DNA from: JAFGPL01 sp963781805
GTDB lineage: Bacteria > Bacteroidota > Bacteroidia > Bacteroidales > UBA10428
DNA length: 64,000 nucleotides
Reading direction: 5' to 3'
NCBI GenBank assembly: GCA_963781805.1
Contig: CAWAHF010000004.1
Location: 186,001 to 250,000, forward strand
This document shows, piece by piece, positions 26,145 through 35,535 of this stretch; the stretch's first letter is position 1, and each line of letters opens with the position of its first letter. Position numbers and translations under genes: made by a program. The notes beneath the pieces were generated by a model. The model worked only from the letters and a program-made list of their open reading frames with translations, had not been told where the DNA came from and did not search any database.

Positions 26145-27362
26145 ATGGATTTATTTGATAAAAGAGATTTAAAAAACACACCACTTGGACAACATCAGGA
26201 ACTTGCTGGATATTATATATTTCCTGAGCTTGAAGGGGAAATTAAACCGAAAATGAAGTTTAATGGCAAAGAGGTGCTGGTATGGAGTGTTAACAATTAT
26301 CTTGGAATGGCAAATCATCCAAAAATAAGAAAAGCTGATGTTGATGCTACTCAGAAATATGGATTAGCCTACCCAATGGGTTCAAGATTACTGACAGGAC
26401 AAACCTCATTTCATAAAAAACTTGAAAACGAATTAGCTGAATTTAACCAAAAGGAGGATTCATATTTATTAAATTATGGATATCAGGGTATGTTCTCACT
26501 GATTGACTCACTTGTAGATAGAAATGATGTAATTATTTATGATTCCGAGGTACATGCTTGTATCTTCGATGGAGTACGCTTACATATAGGCAAGAGATTT
26601 GTTTATCATCACAATGATATCCAAGATTTAGAGAAACAGTTGAAAAGGGCTGATACTATTGTAAAAAAGACAAACGGAAGTATACTTGTAATAACAGAGG
26701 GGGTTTTTGGAATGTCAGGCGACCTTGGAAAACTGGATGAAATCATTAAACTGAAATCATCATTTGACTTTCGATTATTAGTTGACGATGCACATGGTTT
26801 TGGGACAATGGGAAAAACAGGAGCAGGAACTGGTGAGCATTTCGGGGTTCAGGATAATGTTGATTTGTATTTTTCAACTTTTGCAAAATCAATGGCTGGG
26901 ATTGGAGCATTCGTTTCAGGTGAGAAGCGAATAATTGAATTTTTGCGGTACACCATGCGCTCACAGATTTTTGCCAAAGCTTTACCTTTACCTTTGGTAA
27001 TTGGTGGTCTGGAGAGATTAAAAGTATTAAAATCAGAATCGGATTTGAGAGAAAAATTATGGAGAAATGTTGACAAATTACAATCAGGACTTAAAAAAAA
27101 AGGATTTGATTTAGGAAATACCGAATCTCCTGTTACACCTGTTTACTTGCATGGTTCTACAGAGGAAGCAATTAAATTAAACATGGATTTAAGAGAAAAA
27201 TTTTCGATTTTTTGTTCTCTTGTTGTTTATCCAGTTGTTCCTAAAGGAATAATAATGATTCGCATTATACCGACAGCAGAACATACTGATGACGATGTTG
27301 ATTATACAATAAATGCATTTAAAGAAATGTCAAAAAATCTTAAATCTGGGAAATATCAATAA
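26145..27362 (+). CDS. Cassette C19: alpha-oxoamine synthase-family PLP enzyme
   Basis: 405 residues, cytoplasmic. Fold type I PLP enzyme of the alpha-oxoamine synthase group (8-amino-7-oxononanoate synthase, glycine C-acetyltransferase, serine palmitoyltransferase). Seen: the YLGMANHP entry motif, GSRLLTGQTSFHKKLE, the PLP-contacting DDAHGFG (about 214-220) and the Schiff-base Lys 248 in FSTFAKSMAGIG. The exact substrate cannot be read from sequence; condensation of an amino acid with an acyl-CoA is the family reaction. Full length for the family. An Lrp regulator is divergently encoded, so amino-acid-responsive control is likely. A complete metabolic gene plus its regulator is unusual cassette cargo. 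Confidence 0.82.
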   Translation: MDLFDKRDLKNTPLGQHQELAGYYIFPELEGEIKPKMKFNGKEVLVWSVNNYLGMANHPKIRKADVDATQKYGLAYPMGSRLLTGQTSFHKKLENELAEFNQKEDSYLLNYGYQGMFSLIDSLVDRNDVIIYDSEVHACIFDGVRLHIGKRFVYHHNDIQDLEKQLKRADTIVKKTNGSILVITEGVFGMSGDLGKLDEIIKLKSSFDFRLLVDDAHGFGTMGKTGAGTGEHFGVQDNVDLYFSTFAKSMAGIGAFVSGEKRIIEFLRYTMRSQIFAKALPLPLVIGGLERLKVLKSESDLREKLWRNVDKLQSGLKKKGFDLGNTESPVTPVYLHGSTEEAIKLNMDLREKFSIFCSLVVYPVVPKGIIMIRIIPTAEHTDDDVDYTINAFKEMSKNLKSGKYQ

Positions 27363-27511
27363 AACCATCCCTACGCTGTAAGGCATATTTGCAAAACACA
27401 CAAAGCCGACGCTATAACCAAATTTTGCCAAAAAGCCTTTCAGCCCATCCCACTGAATTGACAATTTAGTATATTTGAAAGAAAAAATGATACAAAGTAA
27501 AAACCGCCAGT

Positions 27512-27642
27512 GCCTAACATACAATATAAAACAGTTGGGGCTCAGTGGTTTGCGAGCACCTGGTTCCCGCATCAACTTTTTCCAACGGTGGATAGGAACG
27601 CAGCCCGAAAACCCAACCGTTTCATATTGTCAAACGTTAGGC
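27512..27642 (+). repeat. attC20 integron recombination site
   Basis: 131 bp, common type. R'' GCCTAAC at 27512, R' GTTAGGC at 27636. The cassette it closes begins GTTAGGCAC and ends GTGCCTAAC. Confidence 0.87.
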
Positions 27643-27796
27643 CACATTTAGGAGGACACAGAACTGAAAACATTAATATTAAATTATAGATTAAATTATT
27701 TGGAACAAATGGGATTATTATTGAAATGTTTCGTTTCCATAAGTAACAGGAAAAGATGTATGTTTATTTCTTTTTAAAAACATCAAATTTTATAAA

Positions 27797-28756
27797 ATGA
27801 AAATATATTTATCTTTAATACTATTAGGTCTGAACCTTTTTATTAATGCACAAGACACACTAGAATTCACTGATTTATATGGTGATTATTTAGGGCAAAC
27901 TCCCCCAGGGGATACGCCAGTTGTCTTCGCACCGGGAATTATTTCAACGGATTCCCTTATCGAGCACAGTGCCCCAACATTTTCCCCTGATGGAAAGGAA
28001 GTATTCTGGTGGATAGTCAGGAGTCCGAAAACAAATGACGAAAAATGGACTTCCTGGGGTATGACCATGCACTGTATTGAAGGCAGGTGGACTGTTCCAG
28101 AAGTTACACCATATTATGGCGGGCCTACTTTTTCCATTGACGGTAAACGACTCTATTTTCCGGGACTATATCCTGACAAAAAAACCGATGGTCCATATTT
28201 TATTGATAAACAGGGTAATAGTTGGAGTCAACCAAAAAAGCTTGGCATTGTAGCTCGCTTCCCAGAAATAAAGGGTGCCGGCAGTTTCTCGATTACTAGC
28301 AACGGCACATTCTATTTTAACGGTGATACTGAAGGAAATGAGCAGACTGCGGACAATAGAATCTTTCGGACAAAACTTGTTAATGGTGAATATACCAAGT
28401 TGGAATTGTTGCCACATAGCATCAACCTGACTCCCAATCATAATTTGTTTCCATTTATTGCACTCGATGAGAGCTATCTGATCTTCGTCTCTAATCGTGA
28501 AGGCAGCCTTGGTGGAGGTGATTTATATATTAGTTTCCATGACATAAATGCAGATACCTGGACAGAACCAATAAATATGGGAGAACCAATTAATACTGAT
28601 AAAGAGGAGCGCTTTCCTGGGCTGTCTCCTGATGGAAAATATCTTTTCTTTACCCGTTTAACACGTTCAGGATTTCCAGATTTTGATCATGATGTTTTTT
28701 GGGTTAGTACTGAGATTATCGACAGATTAAAGGAGAAATACAATATTAAAAAATAA
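27797..28756 (+). CDS. Cassette C20: exported PD40/TolB-like beta-propeller protein
   Basis: 319 residues. Signal peptide ending FINA|Q. At least three WD40-like PD40 motifs: APTFSPDGKEVFWW, GPTFSIDGKRLYFPG and FPGLSPDGKYLFFTR, plus weaker ones (IALDESYLIFVSNR). This predicts a periplasmic or surface beta-propeller for protein or ligand binding. The leader of about 155 bases after the R' core is longer than usual and may contain its own promoter, but I cannot point to a good match. Cassette ends GTTAGGCCAC and GTGGCCTAAC match. Confidence 0.8.
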   Translation: MKIYLSLILLGLNLFINAQDTLEFTDLYGDYLGQTPPGDTPVVFAPGIISTDSLIEHSAPTFSPDGKEVFWWIVRSPKTNDEKWTSWGMTMHCIEGRWTVPEVTPYYGGPTFSIDGKRLYFPGLYPDKKTDGPYFIDKQGNSWSQPKKLGIVARFPEIKGAGSFSITSNGTFYFNGDTEGNEQTADNRIFRTKLVNGEYTKLELLPHSINLTPNHNLFPFIALDESYLIFVSNREGSLGGGDLYISFHDINADTWTEPINMGEPINTDKEERFPGLSPDGKYLFFTRLTRSGFPDFDHDVFWVSTEIIDRLKEKYNIKK

Positions 28757-28761
28757 ACGTG

Positions 28762-28896
28762 GCCTAACAGCCGGTCATAAAACATTGCGCGGATAGTGCT
28801 ATATTTGAGCAATATAAAATTTAATCAACGGCAGTAGCGGTCTGATACGGAAGTACTTCGAAATGCGCAACGTTTCATACCGGCAAAACGTTGTGG
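28762..28896 (+). repeat. attC21 integron recombination site
   Basis: 135 bp. R'' GCCTAAC at 28762, R' GTTGTGG at 28890. Arms CCGGTCATAAAACATTGCGC and GCGCAACGTTTCATACCGG. Confidence 0.84.
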
Positions 28897-28943
28897 CGCA
28901 TTAAAACGAAGGTAGTGCACTAATGAAACTTGAAAAATAAGAT

Positions 28944-29159
28944 ATGGCAATATTTCAGATAGATATCGGAAAAGCTAATCGGATTAGGCTATCGGAATGT
29001 CGATTAGAGAAAGATTTATAAACATTGTTTGAACAAGACCTCGTAACGATTTTCAATTGTAGATTTGTTGCAACAAAATTTTCGGTTGAAAATCTGCGTT
29101 AAGAGAGTATTGACAGCTTATCGATGTCGTTTAAAATATTAGATTATAAAATAACACTT
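28944..29159 (+). pseudogene. Cassette C21: remnant of a nuclease-like (DUF5655/COG3586-type) gene
   Basis: One frame from the ATG at 28944 reads MAIFQIDIGKANRIR…LEKDL, stop, TLFEQDLVTIFNCRFVATKF…, stop, SIDSLSM. This matches the opening of predicted PDDEXK-type proteins (LEK-L, LFE-NLE-IFNCRF-A-EFS, RIDTL), with two stop codons and a lost stretch before the nuclease core. It fills most of the gap before the toxin-antitoxin pair and appears to be decayed cargo. The family match is from memory. Confidence 0.5.
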
Positions 29160-29200
29160 CAAATTACTAATGAAATCTTTCTGATTTAGAAAATATATTG

Positions 29201-29208
29201 TAAATTTG
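29201..29208 (+). promoter_or_regulatory. Probable -7 box for the C21 toxin-antitoxin operon
   Basis: TAAATTTG (TAnnTTTG) 24 bases before the toxin start. The matching upstream TTG is weak (TTTCTG near 29178). The position inside the cassette suggests autonomous expression. Confidence 0.4.
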
Positions 29209-29231
29209 TATCCAAATGAATACAGTTGTTG

Positions 29232-29531
29232 ATGTACTTTATTGAAAAAACAGTTGAGTTTGATAAATGGCTTAGGAAACTTAAAGATTTAAGAGCCAAA
29301 GCAAAAATATTGTTCCGAATTCAAAAAGTTGAAAGTGACGAACATTTTGGGGATTGCGAACCTGTTGGAGATGGTATACGTGAATTAAAAATTAACTACG
29401 CCAAAGGATATAGGGTTTACTTCAAAGAAAAAGATAAGAAAATAATCCTCTTACTGATTGGAGGGGATAAATCTACTCAACAAAAAGACATTGAAAAGGC
29501 AAAAGAGATTTGGAGAAAAATTAAAAAATAG
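29232..29531 (+). CDS. Cassette C21: HigB/Gp49-like toxin
   Basis: 99 residues from the ATG at 29232, preferred over two upstream TTG codons. RelE/ParE-fold toxin of the phage Gp49-like (HigB) group: VEFDKWLRKLKDLRAKAKI, then EPVGDGIRELKINYAKGYRV, then KKIILLLIGGDKSTQQKDIE, with the usual basic residues for mRNA cleavage at the ribosome. Four bases separate it from the antitoxin gene. Toxin-first order is normal for this type. Confidence 0.85.
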   Translation: MYFIEKTVEFDKWLRKLKDLRAKAKILFRIQKVESDEHFGDCEPVGDGIRELKINYAKGYRVYFKEKDKKIILLLIGGDKSTQQKDIEKAKEIWRKIKK

Positions 29532-29535
29532 AGAT

Positions 29536-29820
29536 ATGGAAACTTCAAAATTTGACATAGCAGATTATTTGAATAATAAAGAAATGATAGCAGAATATCT
29601 CAATGCTGTTTTGGAGGAAGGAGATAATTCTGATGTTATCACAGCGATTGGACATATTGCAAAATCGATTGGAATGACAAAAATTGCTGATGAGACTGGA
29701 CTGAGCAGACCAAGTTTATATAAAGCTTTATCAGATGGTTCAAAACCCCAATTCGAAACGATAATGAAAGTATTAAGAGCCATTGGTGGACAGATAAGGA
29801 TTAATCCGATGACTGCATAA
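29536..29820 (+). CDS. Cassette C21: HigA-like antitoxin
   Basis: 94 residues from the ATG at 29536. The HTH of the addiction-module antidote family is clear (AKSIGMTKIADETGLSRPSL, then YKALSDGSKPQFETIMKVLR). It neutralises the upstream toxin and represses the operon. Cassette ends GTTGTGGCG and CGCCACAAC pair except for one slip. Confidence 0.86.
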   Translation: METSKFDIADYLNNKEMIAEYLNAVLEEGDNSDVITAIGHIAKSIGMTKIADETGLSRPSLYKALSDGSKPQFETIMKVLRAIGGQIRINPMTA

Positions 29821-29830
29821 ATTAACGACG

Positions 29831-29960
29831 CCACAACACACAATATAAAACAGTTGGGGTTCAGTGGTTTGCGGAGCTTTGGCTCTCACTTCAACATTCT
29901 TGTCGGTGGATACGAACGCAGCCCGAAAACCCAACCGTTTCATATTGTCAAACGTTGTGC
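29831..29960 (+). repeat. attC22 integron recombination site
   Basis: 130 bp, common type. R'' CCACAAC at 29831, R' GTTGTGC at 29954. Confidence 0.87.
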
Positions 29961-29983
29961 CGCATGCACGGAAAGATACTACA

Positions 29984-30442
29984 ATGTTTGAATCACCATA
30001 CATAAAGATAAATGAACATGGAATTGACTTGATAAAGAATTACCAGGTTGATAAGCATATAGATTATCGAGAAATCAATTCGATTATTTTTAAAAATGGA
30101 CATTTATTAAATAACTGGATTCTATCTTTAGTTCTTTCGATATTACTAACTGGATTTTCATTGCTCTGGGGTTTAAAATCTTATATTACATTTGATTTTC
30201 ATAACATACCTCCGTATGATAGAATGTACATAGCATTTCGATTGATTATGCCATGGTTATTTTTAATTGGCGGCTCGATTTGGATTTATTTAGCAACAAA
30301 GCATAGCCCAGTGATTTCAATAAAAACAAACCACAAAAACTATAAAATTGCATTGAAAGAATTTAAGGAAAGTGACAACTTAAACGATTTGATTGATTTT
30401 TTAGCGGAAAGAGTGGAATTGATAAGAAAATATAATGATTAA
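29984..30442 (+). CDS. Cassette C22, first gene: two-TM membrane protein
   Basis: 152 residues from the ATG at 29984; the longer open frame upstream is attC sequence. Two hydrophobic segments (NWILSLVLSILLTGFSLLWG and LIMPWLFLIGGSIWIYLA) with cytoplasmic charged ends. Overlaps the next gene by 8 bases. No family recognised. Confidence 0.65.
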   Translation: MFESPYIKINEHGIDLIKNYQVDKHIDYREINSIIFKNGHLLNNWILSLVLSILLTGFSLLWGLKSYITFDFHNIPPYDRMYIAFRLIMPWLFLIGGSIWIYLATKHSPVISIKTNHKNYKIALKEFKESDNLNDLIDFLAERVELIRKYND

Positions 30443-30920
30443 GAGATTATTAAAATATTTACCAATTATTGAAATTGTTATAGGGGCAATCTTGCTAATT
30501 CGTGAAATTTATCAATTCAATAAACTCCCAAGTATTCATGATAATTTATATGGCGGACTTGTTGATTTTTTCATATACAAAGAAGATTCTTATGGATTAA
30601 TGATATTATATGCAGTATTAATGCTTGCTGGATTTTTAGGATTAAAAAATGAGAGACTTAAATGGCTGACAAATTGGTCTTTGTTAATTGTAATATCTGG
30701 ATTATTGATAGTTCCATTTATCTTGATGATTCTCCAGAAAGAAATTCTTGCTGTATTAATTGGACTAATAGCATTCGGAATTATTTACTTGATAATTTAT
30801 ATAAATAGGTCTGATTTATTTAAAAGACTTGAGATTACAAATAAAAACAAGATGATTTCAATATCAATTGGATTGTTTGTAATATTGGGATATTGGATAA
30901 TTGAATTAAGACTGATATAA
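30435..30920 (+). CDS. Cassette C22, second gene: multi-pass membrane protein
   Basis: 161 residues with about five hydrophobic helices (from YLPIIEIVIGAILLI to ISIGLFVILGYWII). The 8-base overlap with the gene before suggests a two-component membrane complex. Unknown function. The cassette ends match (GTTGTGCCG and CGGCACAAC). Confidence 0.65.
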   Translation: MIKRLLKYLPIIEIVIGAILLIREIYQFNKLPSIHDNLYGGLVDFFIYKEDSYGLMILYAVLMLAGFLGLKNERLKWLTNWSLLIVISGLLIVPFILMILQKEILAVLIGLIAFGIIYLIIYINRSDLFKRLEITNKNKMISISIGLFVILGYWIIELRLI

Positions 30921-30932
30921 AAAAGCACGACG

Positions 30933-31065
30933 GCACAACACACAATATAGTGCAGCGGGGTGATTCGTTCTGCATTCAGCGTCCCGTCTCCGTTTCAGGT
31001 TTTGTTTCGGGGGATAGTGACACGTTCCAAAAACCCCGCCGACACCATATTGTAAAACGTTGTGC
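30933..31065 (+). repeat. attC23 integron recombination site
   Basis: 133 bp, same type as attC6. R'' GCACAAC at 30933, R' GTTGTGC at 31059. Confidence 0.84.
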
Positions 31066-31089
31066 ATAATGCCAAAGAGACACTGCAAC

Positions 31090-31680
31090 ATGAGAATATT
31101 CGTTATTATATTGATTTCATTAATATTTGGTAATCTAAACGCTCAAAGGATTAAAAATACTAAGAGTAGTTTGATTGGTAAATTGATAAAGAATGATGGG
31201 ACTTTGTTGATTCAAACTCGCTATTCAATTGGAGAAGCTGGATATTCAGAGGAGTTTATTAATATTCAAAAGACCGATAGCGTTTTGATAGTATCTGTAT
31301 CACACGATAGTTCTTCTTATTTTAAAAAGTTCAAAAAAATCACGTTGACTGACACCTCTTTTATTATTCCTGCGACCAATTGGCAGCATTTCGTGGATTT
31401 GGAAAAGCAAATTTTCAAAAAGGGAATTCAACCAACATATAATTGCGATGGCGAAAATGGTGCAATTGTTCACAATATGACAAATATAATTTTTATCTAT
31501 ACTCCAGATAAATCTTATAATAGCGTTAAGAATTTTGATATTTTTTCAAACTCTAACATGCCAAAGGATTTGAAAATTAAAGCAATAAATATAATGGGCG
31601 GATTTGTAAGTATGGGATATGAAATTAAAAATATCGGGATTGATTCATCACATTGCTTGACAAATTGGTGGGATGATTAA
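31090..31680 (+). CDS. Cassette C23, first gene: exported protein, unknown
   Basis: 196 residues from the ATG at 31090, which gives a signal peptide ending NLNA|Q. Mature chain Ser/Lys-rich, with a conserved-looking NWQHFVDLEKQIF and a C-terminal LTNWWDD. Two Cys (YNCDG, SSHCL) could form a disulfide. No family recognised. Ten bases separate it from the second gene. Confidence 0.68.
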   Translation: MRIFVIILISLIFGNLNAQRIKNTKSSLIGKLIKNDGTLLIQTRYSIGEAGYSEEFINIQKTDSVLIVSVSHDSSSYFKKFKKITLTDTSFIIPATNWQHFVDLEKQIFKKGIQPTYNCDGENGAIVHNMTNIIFIYTPDKSYNSVKNFDIFSNSNMPKDLKIKAINIMGGFVSMGYEIKNIGIDSSHCLTNWWDD

Positions 31681-31690
31681 AAAATAGCTT

Positions 31691-32161
31691 ATGGTAAAAC
31701 GTATTATTCTATTAATTGCAATATTACAAACTATCTCCACATTTGGACAGATAGAAATTACTGGAAACTTTTACTGCCTTGATTCAGAAACAACTAAAGA
31801 AGATTGGTCGATAAAAGGTGATAAGTTGTTTTATACGGAGATTTCAAAGGATTGGAGTACTATTTGGTTTGCCGTTTTTCCGATTGAATTCATTCAGGAA
31901 AATGATTCATTGACAAATAATATGAGATTTCAATTTACCAATTTGGATTCATCAATTTTCTCGAATTCAAAACTTATAAAAAGGACAGATTATTATGAAT
32001 CTGAACTTCACTTTACAAACCAATTTGACGGAAAAGGGAAAACAGTCCTGTCCAAAAAAATATTAATTAAAATTGTGGATAAAGAGACAATTATAGTGAG
32101 TGATAAATATTTCAAGCTTGATTCTAAGTTAAGAATATTTCAGAGATTTACTGGATATTAA
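31691..32161 (+). CDS. Cassette C23, second gene: small exported protein, unknown
   Basis: 156 residues, signal peptide ending STFG|Q, then a beta-rich domain (ITGNFYCLDSETTKEDWSIK, then DKLFYTEI). The short spacing after the first gene suggests co-expression of two secreted proteins. No family recognised. Intron 4 is inserted in the attC that follows. Confidence 0.68.
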   Translation: MVKRIILLIAILQTISTFGQIEITGNFYCLDSETTKEDWSIKGDKLFYTEISKDWSTIWFAVFPIEFIQENDSLTNNMRFQFTNLDSSIFSNSKLIKRTDYYESELHFTNQFDGKGKTVLSKKILIKIVDKETIIVSDKYFKLDSKLRIFQRFTGY

Positions 32162-32173
32162 AAAGGCACATAT

Positions 32174-32301
32174 GCACAACACACAATATAAAACAGTTGG
32201 GGCTCAGTTGTTTGCGAGAGTTTGGTTCTCGCTTTAACTTTCTCCAACGGTGGATAGTAACGCGCTCCGAAAACCCAACCGTTTCATATTGTCAAACGTT
32301 G
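32174..32301 (+). repeat. attC24 site, split by group II intron 4
   Basis: Common type. R'' GCACAAC at 32174. The right core is cut after GTTG (32298-32301) and resumes as CCACCA at 34525. Rejoined GTTGCCACCA complements the C24 end CTGGTGGCAAC apart from its distal base. Confidence 0.85.
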
Positions 32302-34524
32302 TTGCGACTTGAAGTCGTGTAAATAATTGTTTTACAAAGGATTGTTCTTTGATAAAACCTGTTGTTCCCTCAACAGTACCCTTACCGGACAACTGGTGTA
32401 TAGTGCAGCTATTACCGGTTGAAGCTCCGGGAAACGAGTACCAAACGCCGGGTTGTATACCCTATGGCGGGGCTATAAGCTGTGAAGCGGATAGTCTTCG
32501 GGGCCTCAAAAACCGATTTAGGGCTGGGGTGAGCAGGCATGGCCAACTCAGGTAAATATTCCGAAACCATCGAAATGGCGTAAGGGCGAAAAAGAGGATG
32601 ACACGCCTTGTACCAAAATGGTAAGCTGGCAGGTTAAACGTGGTCAACGTTGCGTTTACGGGGATGTTGCCCAGCCGGTGGACAGGATAGGCCTAAACCT
32701 GTATCTTTTGTTATTTACATGGAACATGGAAGCACGGTGCTCTCTTTTCCTGTAACAGCGGGATCAAAAACCCTAACCGCAAGGCATGGGGAAACACCGT
32801 ACAGAGAGGACAGACAAAGCGAATGCCCTGATGTAATGCCAGGGATAGTGGCCACAACATCGCCACAGGTGAAAACCAGCCCACCTCTGTCTGGTACTTT
32901 ATGGCATGATACTTTTTAGAACCTGTAAATGCTGGAAAGCAAATGAACGAGAATGAAAATTCATCGTGTGCACTGGCACACCAAACCGATAACTGGAACC
33001 TCATTATATGGCGAAAGGTTATTCAACGGGTGAACAGGCTGCAAAGACGTATTGCCAAGGCTGTTAAAGAGAAACGCTGGGGCAAAGCTAAAGCCCTGAT
33101 GTTTCTCATTACCAAATCCTTTTATGCTAAACTATTGGCTGTATTCCGGGTGGCCAACAACAAGGGAGGCAAAACCCCCGGTGTTGACCATAAAATCTGG
33201 ATAGACGGGTATGATAAACTCGTCGCAGCTGAAAACCTTAAGAACAGGGGATACACCCCTAAACCTTTACGTAGGATATATATCCCTAAGAAGAATGGCA
33301 AAAAACGTCCCTTAAGCATCCCGTGCATGGATGACAGGGCTATGCAAGCCCTGCACATGATTGCTCTTGTCCCTCTGGCCGAAACAATGGCCGACCTAAA
33401 TTCTTATGGGTTTAGGGAAAAACGTTCGTGTGCCGATGCCATTGCACAATGCTTTCTTATCCTGTGCCGTAAAAATTGCGCACAATGGGTGTATGAAGCC
33501 GACATCAAGGCCTGCTTTGATGAAATTGACCATCAGTGGATATTAAACCATATCCCGGTCAACAAATCCATTCTTGATAAATGGCTCAAAGCAGGATATA
33601 TCCAGAAAGGTAGGTTATTCCCCTCCCTTAAAGGTACTCCACAAGGCGGTATCATATCCCCAATCATCATGAATATGGTGCTTGACGGATTGGAAACCAC
33701 CATAAACAAACAGTTTCCAAGGTGGAAAAACCAGAAAGTCAATTTTGTAAGGTATGCCGATGATTTTATTATTACCGCTAAGGATAAAGAGGTAATTACT
33801 AATCAAATCATACCACTTGTTAAGGAATTCCTCAAAGAACGGGGGCTTAGGCTCTCTGATGAGAAATCCAAAATAACCAATATTGACCAGGGTTTTGACT
33901 TCTTATCACAGCATATCCGTAAGTACAAGGGTAAACTGCTGATAAAACCATCACGGAAATCTGTACAGGCTTTCAAAGATAAGATAAAACTCATCATACG
34001 CGAGAGCCATGGACTGCCTGCTCATGCCCTTATACGAAAACTAAACCCGGTTATCCGGGGATGGTCAAACTATCACAAGGGTATTTGCTCAAAGAATACC
34101 TTCAGAAAACTGGAGGTATTCATCTTCGGACAAACCTGGAAATGGGCTACCCGCCAGCATGGTGACAAAGGCCACAGGTGGGTATTCAAAAGGTACTTTT
34201 TGGGCAATCATTTTTCCGATAAACGTGTATCTTATAAAGGTATATATTCCTACCGCTTATATAAAATCGGTATGGTACCTATTCGATATCATGTTAAAAT
34301 CGCTCAGAAGGCCAATCCTTACCTGTCTGAATTTGATTCATATTTTGAGAAAAGGGTATCCTTAAGGAAACGTTTAGCTTTGAATAGCAAACAAATCACT
34401 ACTTTTGTTTGCAGAGGTAAAAACAATAGCCGGGTCTACCCTAACAAGGTTGGCCTTAAAAGTGCCTGAGCCGTATGCGGTGAAAGTCGCACGTACGGTT
34501 CTTAGGGGGCGTAAGCTACCCGGT
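32302..34524 (+). mobile_element. Group II intron, copy 4 (2,223 bp)
   Basis: Same length and ends as the other copies and almost identical to copy 2. It is the only copy whose 3' exon starts with C, showing that the first 3' exon base is free (T, G, G, C, G in copies 1-5). Confidence 0.92.
32943..34469 (+). CDS. ltrA: Group II intron reverse transcriptase/maturase (copy 4)
   Basis: 508 residues, intact, the same protein as copy 2 as far as I can see. Confidence 0.95.
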   Translation: MNENENSSCALAHQTDNWNLIIWRKVIQRVNRLQRRIAKAVKEKRWGKAKALMFLITKSFYAKLLAVFRVANNKGGKTPGVDHKIWIDGYDKLVAAENLKNRGYTPKPLRRIYIPKKNGKKRPLSIPCMDDRAMQALHMIALVPLAETMADLNSYGFREKRSCADAIAQCFLILCRKNCAQWVYEADIKACFDEIDHQWILNHIPVNKSILDKWLKAGYIQKGRLFPSLKGTPQGGIISPIIMNMVLDGLETTINKQFPRWKNQKVNFVRYADDFIITAKDKEVITNQIIPLVKEFLKERGLRLSDEKSKITNIDQGFDFLSQHIRKYKGKLLIKPSRKSVQAFKDKIKLIIRESHGLPAHALIRKLNPVIRGWSNYHKGICSKNTFRKLEVFIFGQTWKWATRQHGDKGHRWVFKRYFLGNHFSDKRVSYKGIYSYRLYKIGMVPIRYHVKIAQKANPYLSEFDSYFEKRVSLRKRLALNSKQITTFVCRGKNNSRVYPNKVGLKSA

Positions 34525-34563
34525 CCACCAATATTAAGAAACTACTGCTAAAATGATAACTAT

Positions 34564-35376
34564 ATGAAATTACAGACAAAGACAAGACTTGCAAATATCT
34601 CGATTTGGGTGATTGTTGTAACTATTGTGATAATCGCTCTATTCTTTTTCGGATTCTTGATTTCCAATACATTTGATTTAAAAGTATTTGCTAATAGGAC
34701 TTCTGATTTTATTTGGACACTTTTCGGTGCATCAATGGTGATTGTGATTTGTGGAGCATTTCTCAATATCAGTTTGAATATCGGGATAATCGCTGACAGT
34801 AACGTCAATGAGATAAAAAATGGACTGACAGATAAAAGTACATTTAATAAAAAGTTCCTTTATGTTGTTGTCTTGATTTTGATTGTAATCGGTGGATTTC
34901 TATTCCTCGGAGATTTCTTGACTCGACAAAATGAGAAAAATAAGTTAATTGCGGAGTGCGAAGAGACAATAACACGATATGATAAGTCAATTACGGATAT
35001 TTCTAAGGCGCTTGCTGACACAGCACTAATTGGAGAGATTCCAGATATTTTAAAATTTCTAGGCGAGCAAAAGCAAGAATTTCCAAGCATTATCTTGATT
35101 ACAAGTGATTATTATAAAGAGCAATTGACTTATTTAAAAATTACTCCTTACATGAATAAATCAGACTTGAAAAAGGAAATGTTTGATTTTTCATTCTATC
35201 CATGTGACAAAAATGATTGTGAGTATCTTAAGGAAGTATTTGAGACTGAGAAATTTGATTACTATTTTTGGTCTGAGAAAAATAATTACAAACTATATTA
35301 CCCGATTACAAAAGGAGAAAAAAAATATATTTTACTCTTTAGTAAATTTGATAGATATGGAAAAATCGGGTCATGA
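34564..35376 (+). CDS. Cassette C24: three-TM membrane protein with soluble C-terminus
   Basis: 270 residues. Hydrophobic segments near residues 10-34 (IWVIVVTIVIIALFFFGFLI), 52-75 and 96-116, then a ~150-residue soluble domain beginning with a helical, coiled-coil-like stretch (ECEETITRYDKSITDISKAL). The topology resembles a sensor or scaffold, but there is no signalling domain. Start and end complement across the intron. Confidence 0.65.
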   Translation: MKLQTKTRLANISIWVIVVTIVIIALFFFGFLISNTFDLKVFANRTSDFIWTLFGASMVIVICGAFLNISLNIGIIADSNVNEIKNGLTDKSTFNKKFLYVVVLILIVIGGFLFLGDFLTRQNEKNKLIAECEETITRYDKSITDISKALADTALIGEIPDILKFLGEQKQEFPSIILITSDYYKEQLTYLKITPYMNKSDLKKEMFDFSFYPCDKNDCEYLKEVFETEKFDYYFWSEKNNYKLYYPITKGEKKYILLFSKFDRYGKIGS

Positions 35377-35392
35377 CAAAAATAAATACTGG

Positions 35393-35524
35393 TGGCAACA
35401 CATGGTATAGTGCATGCGGATTTCAGAGGTTTTCGGGCGTTTGTAGCTCGTAAAAAAGGTCGGTGTAAACTGATAGGAAATCGCCTCGTAATCCCGCACG
35501 ACACCATACCATAAAACGTTGCCA
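35393..35524 (+). repeat. attC25 integron recombination site
   Basis: 132 bp, same type as attC4. R'' TGGCAAC at 35393, R' GTTGCCA at 35518. Confidence 0.86.
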
Positions 35525-35535
35525 GCAATTTTAAG

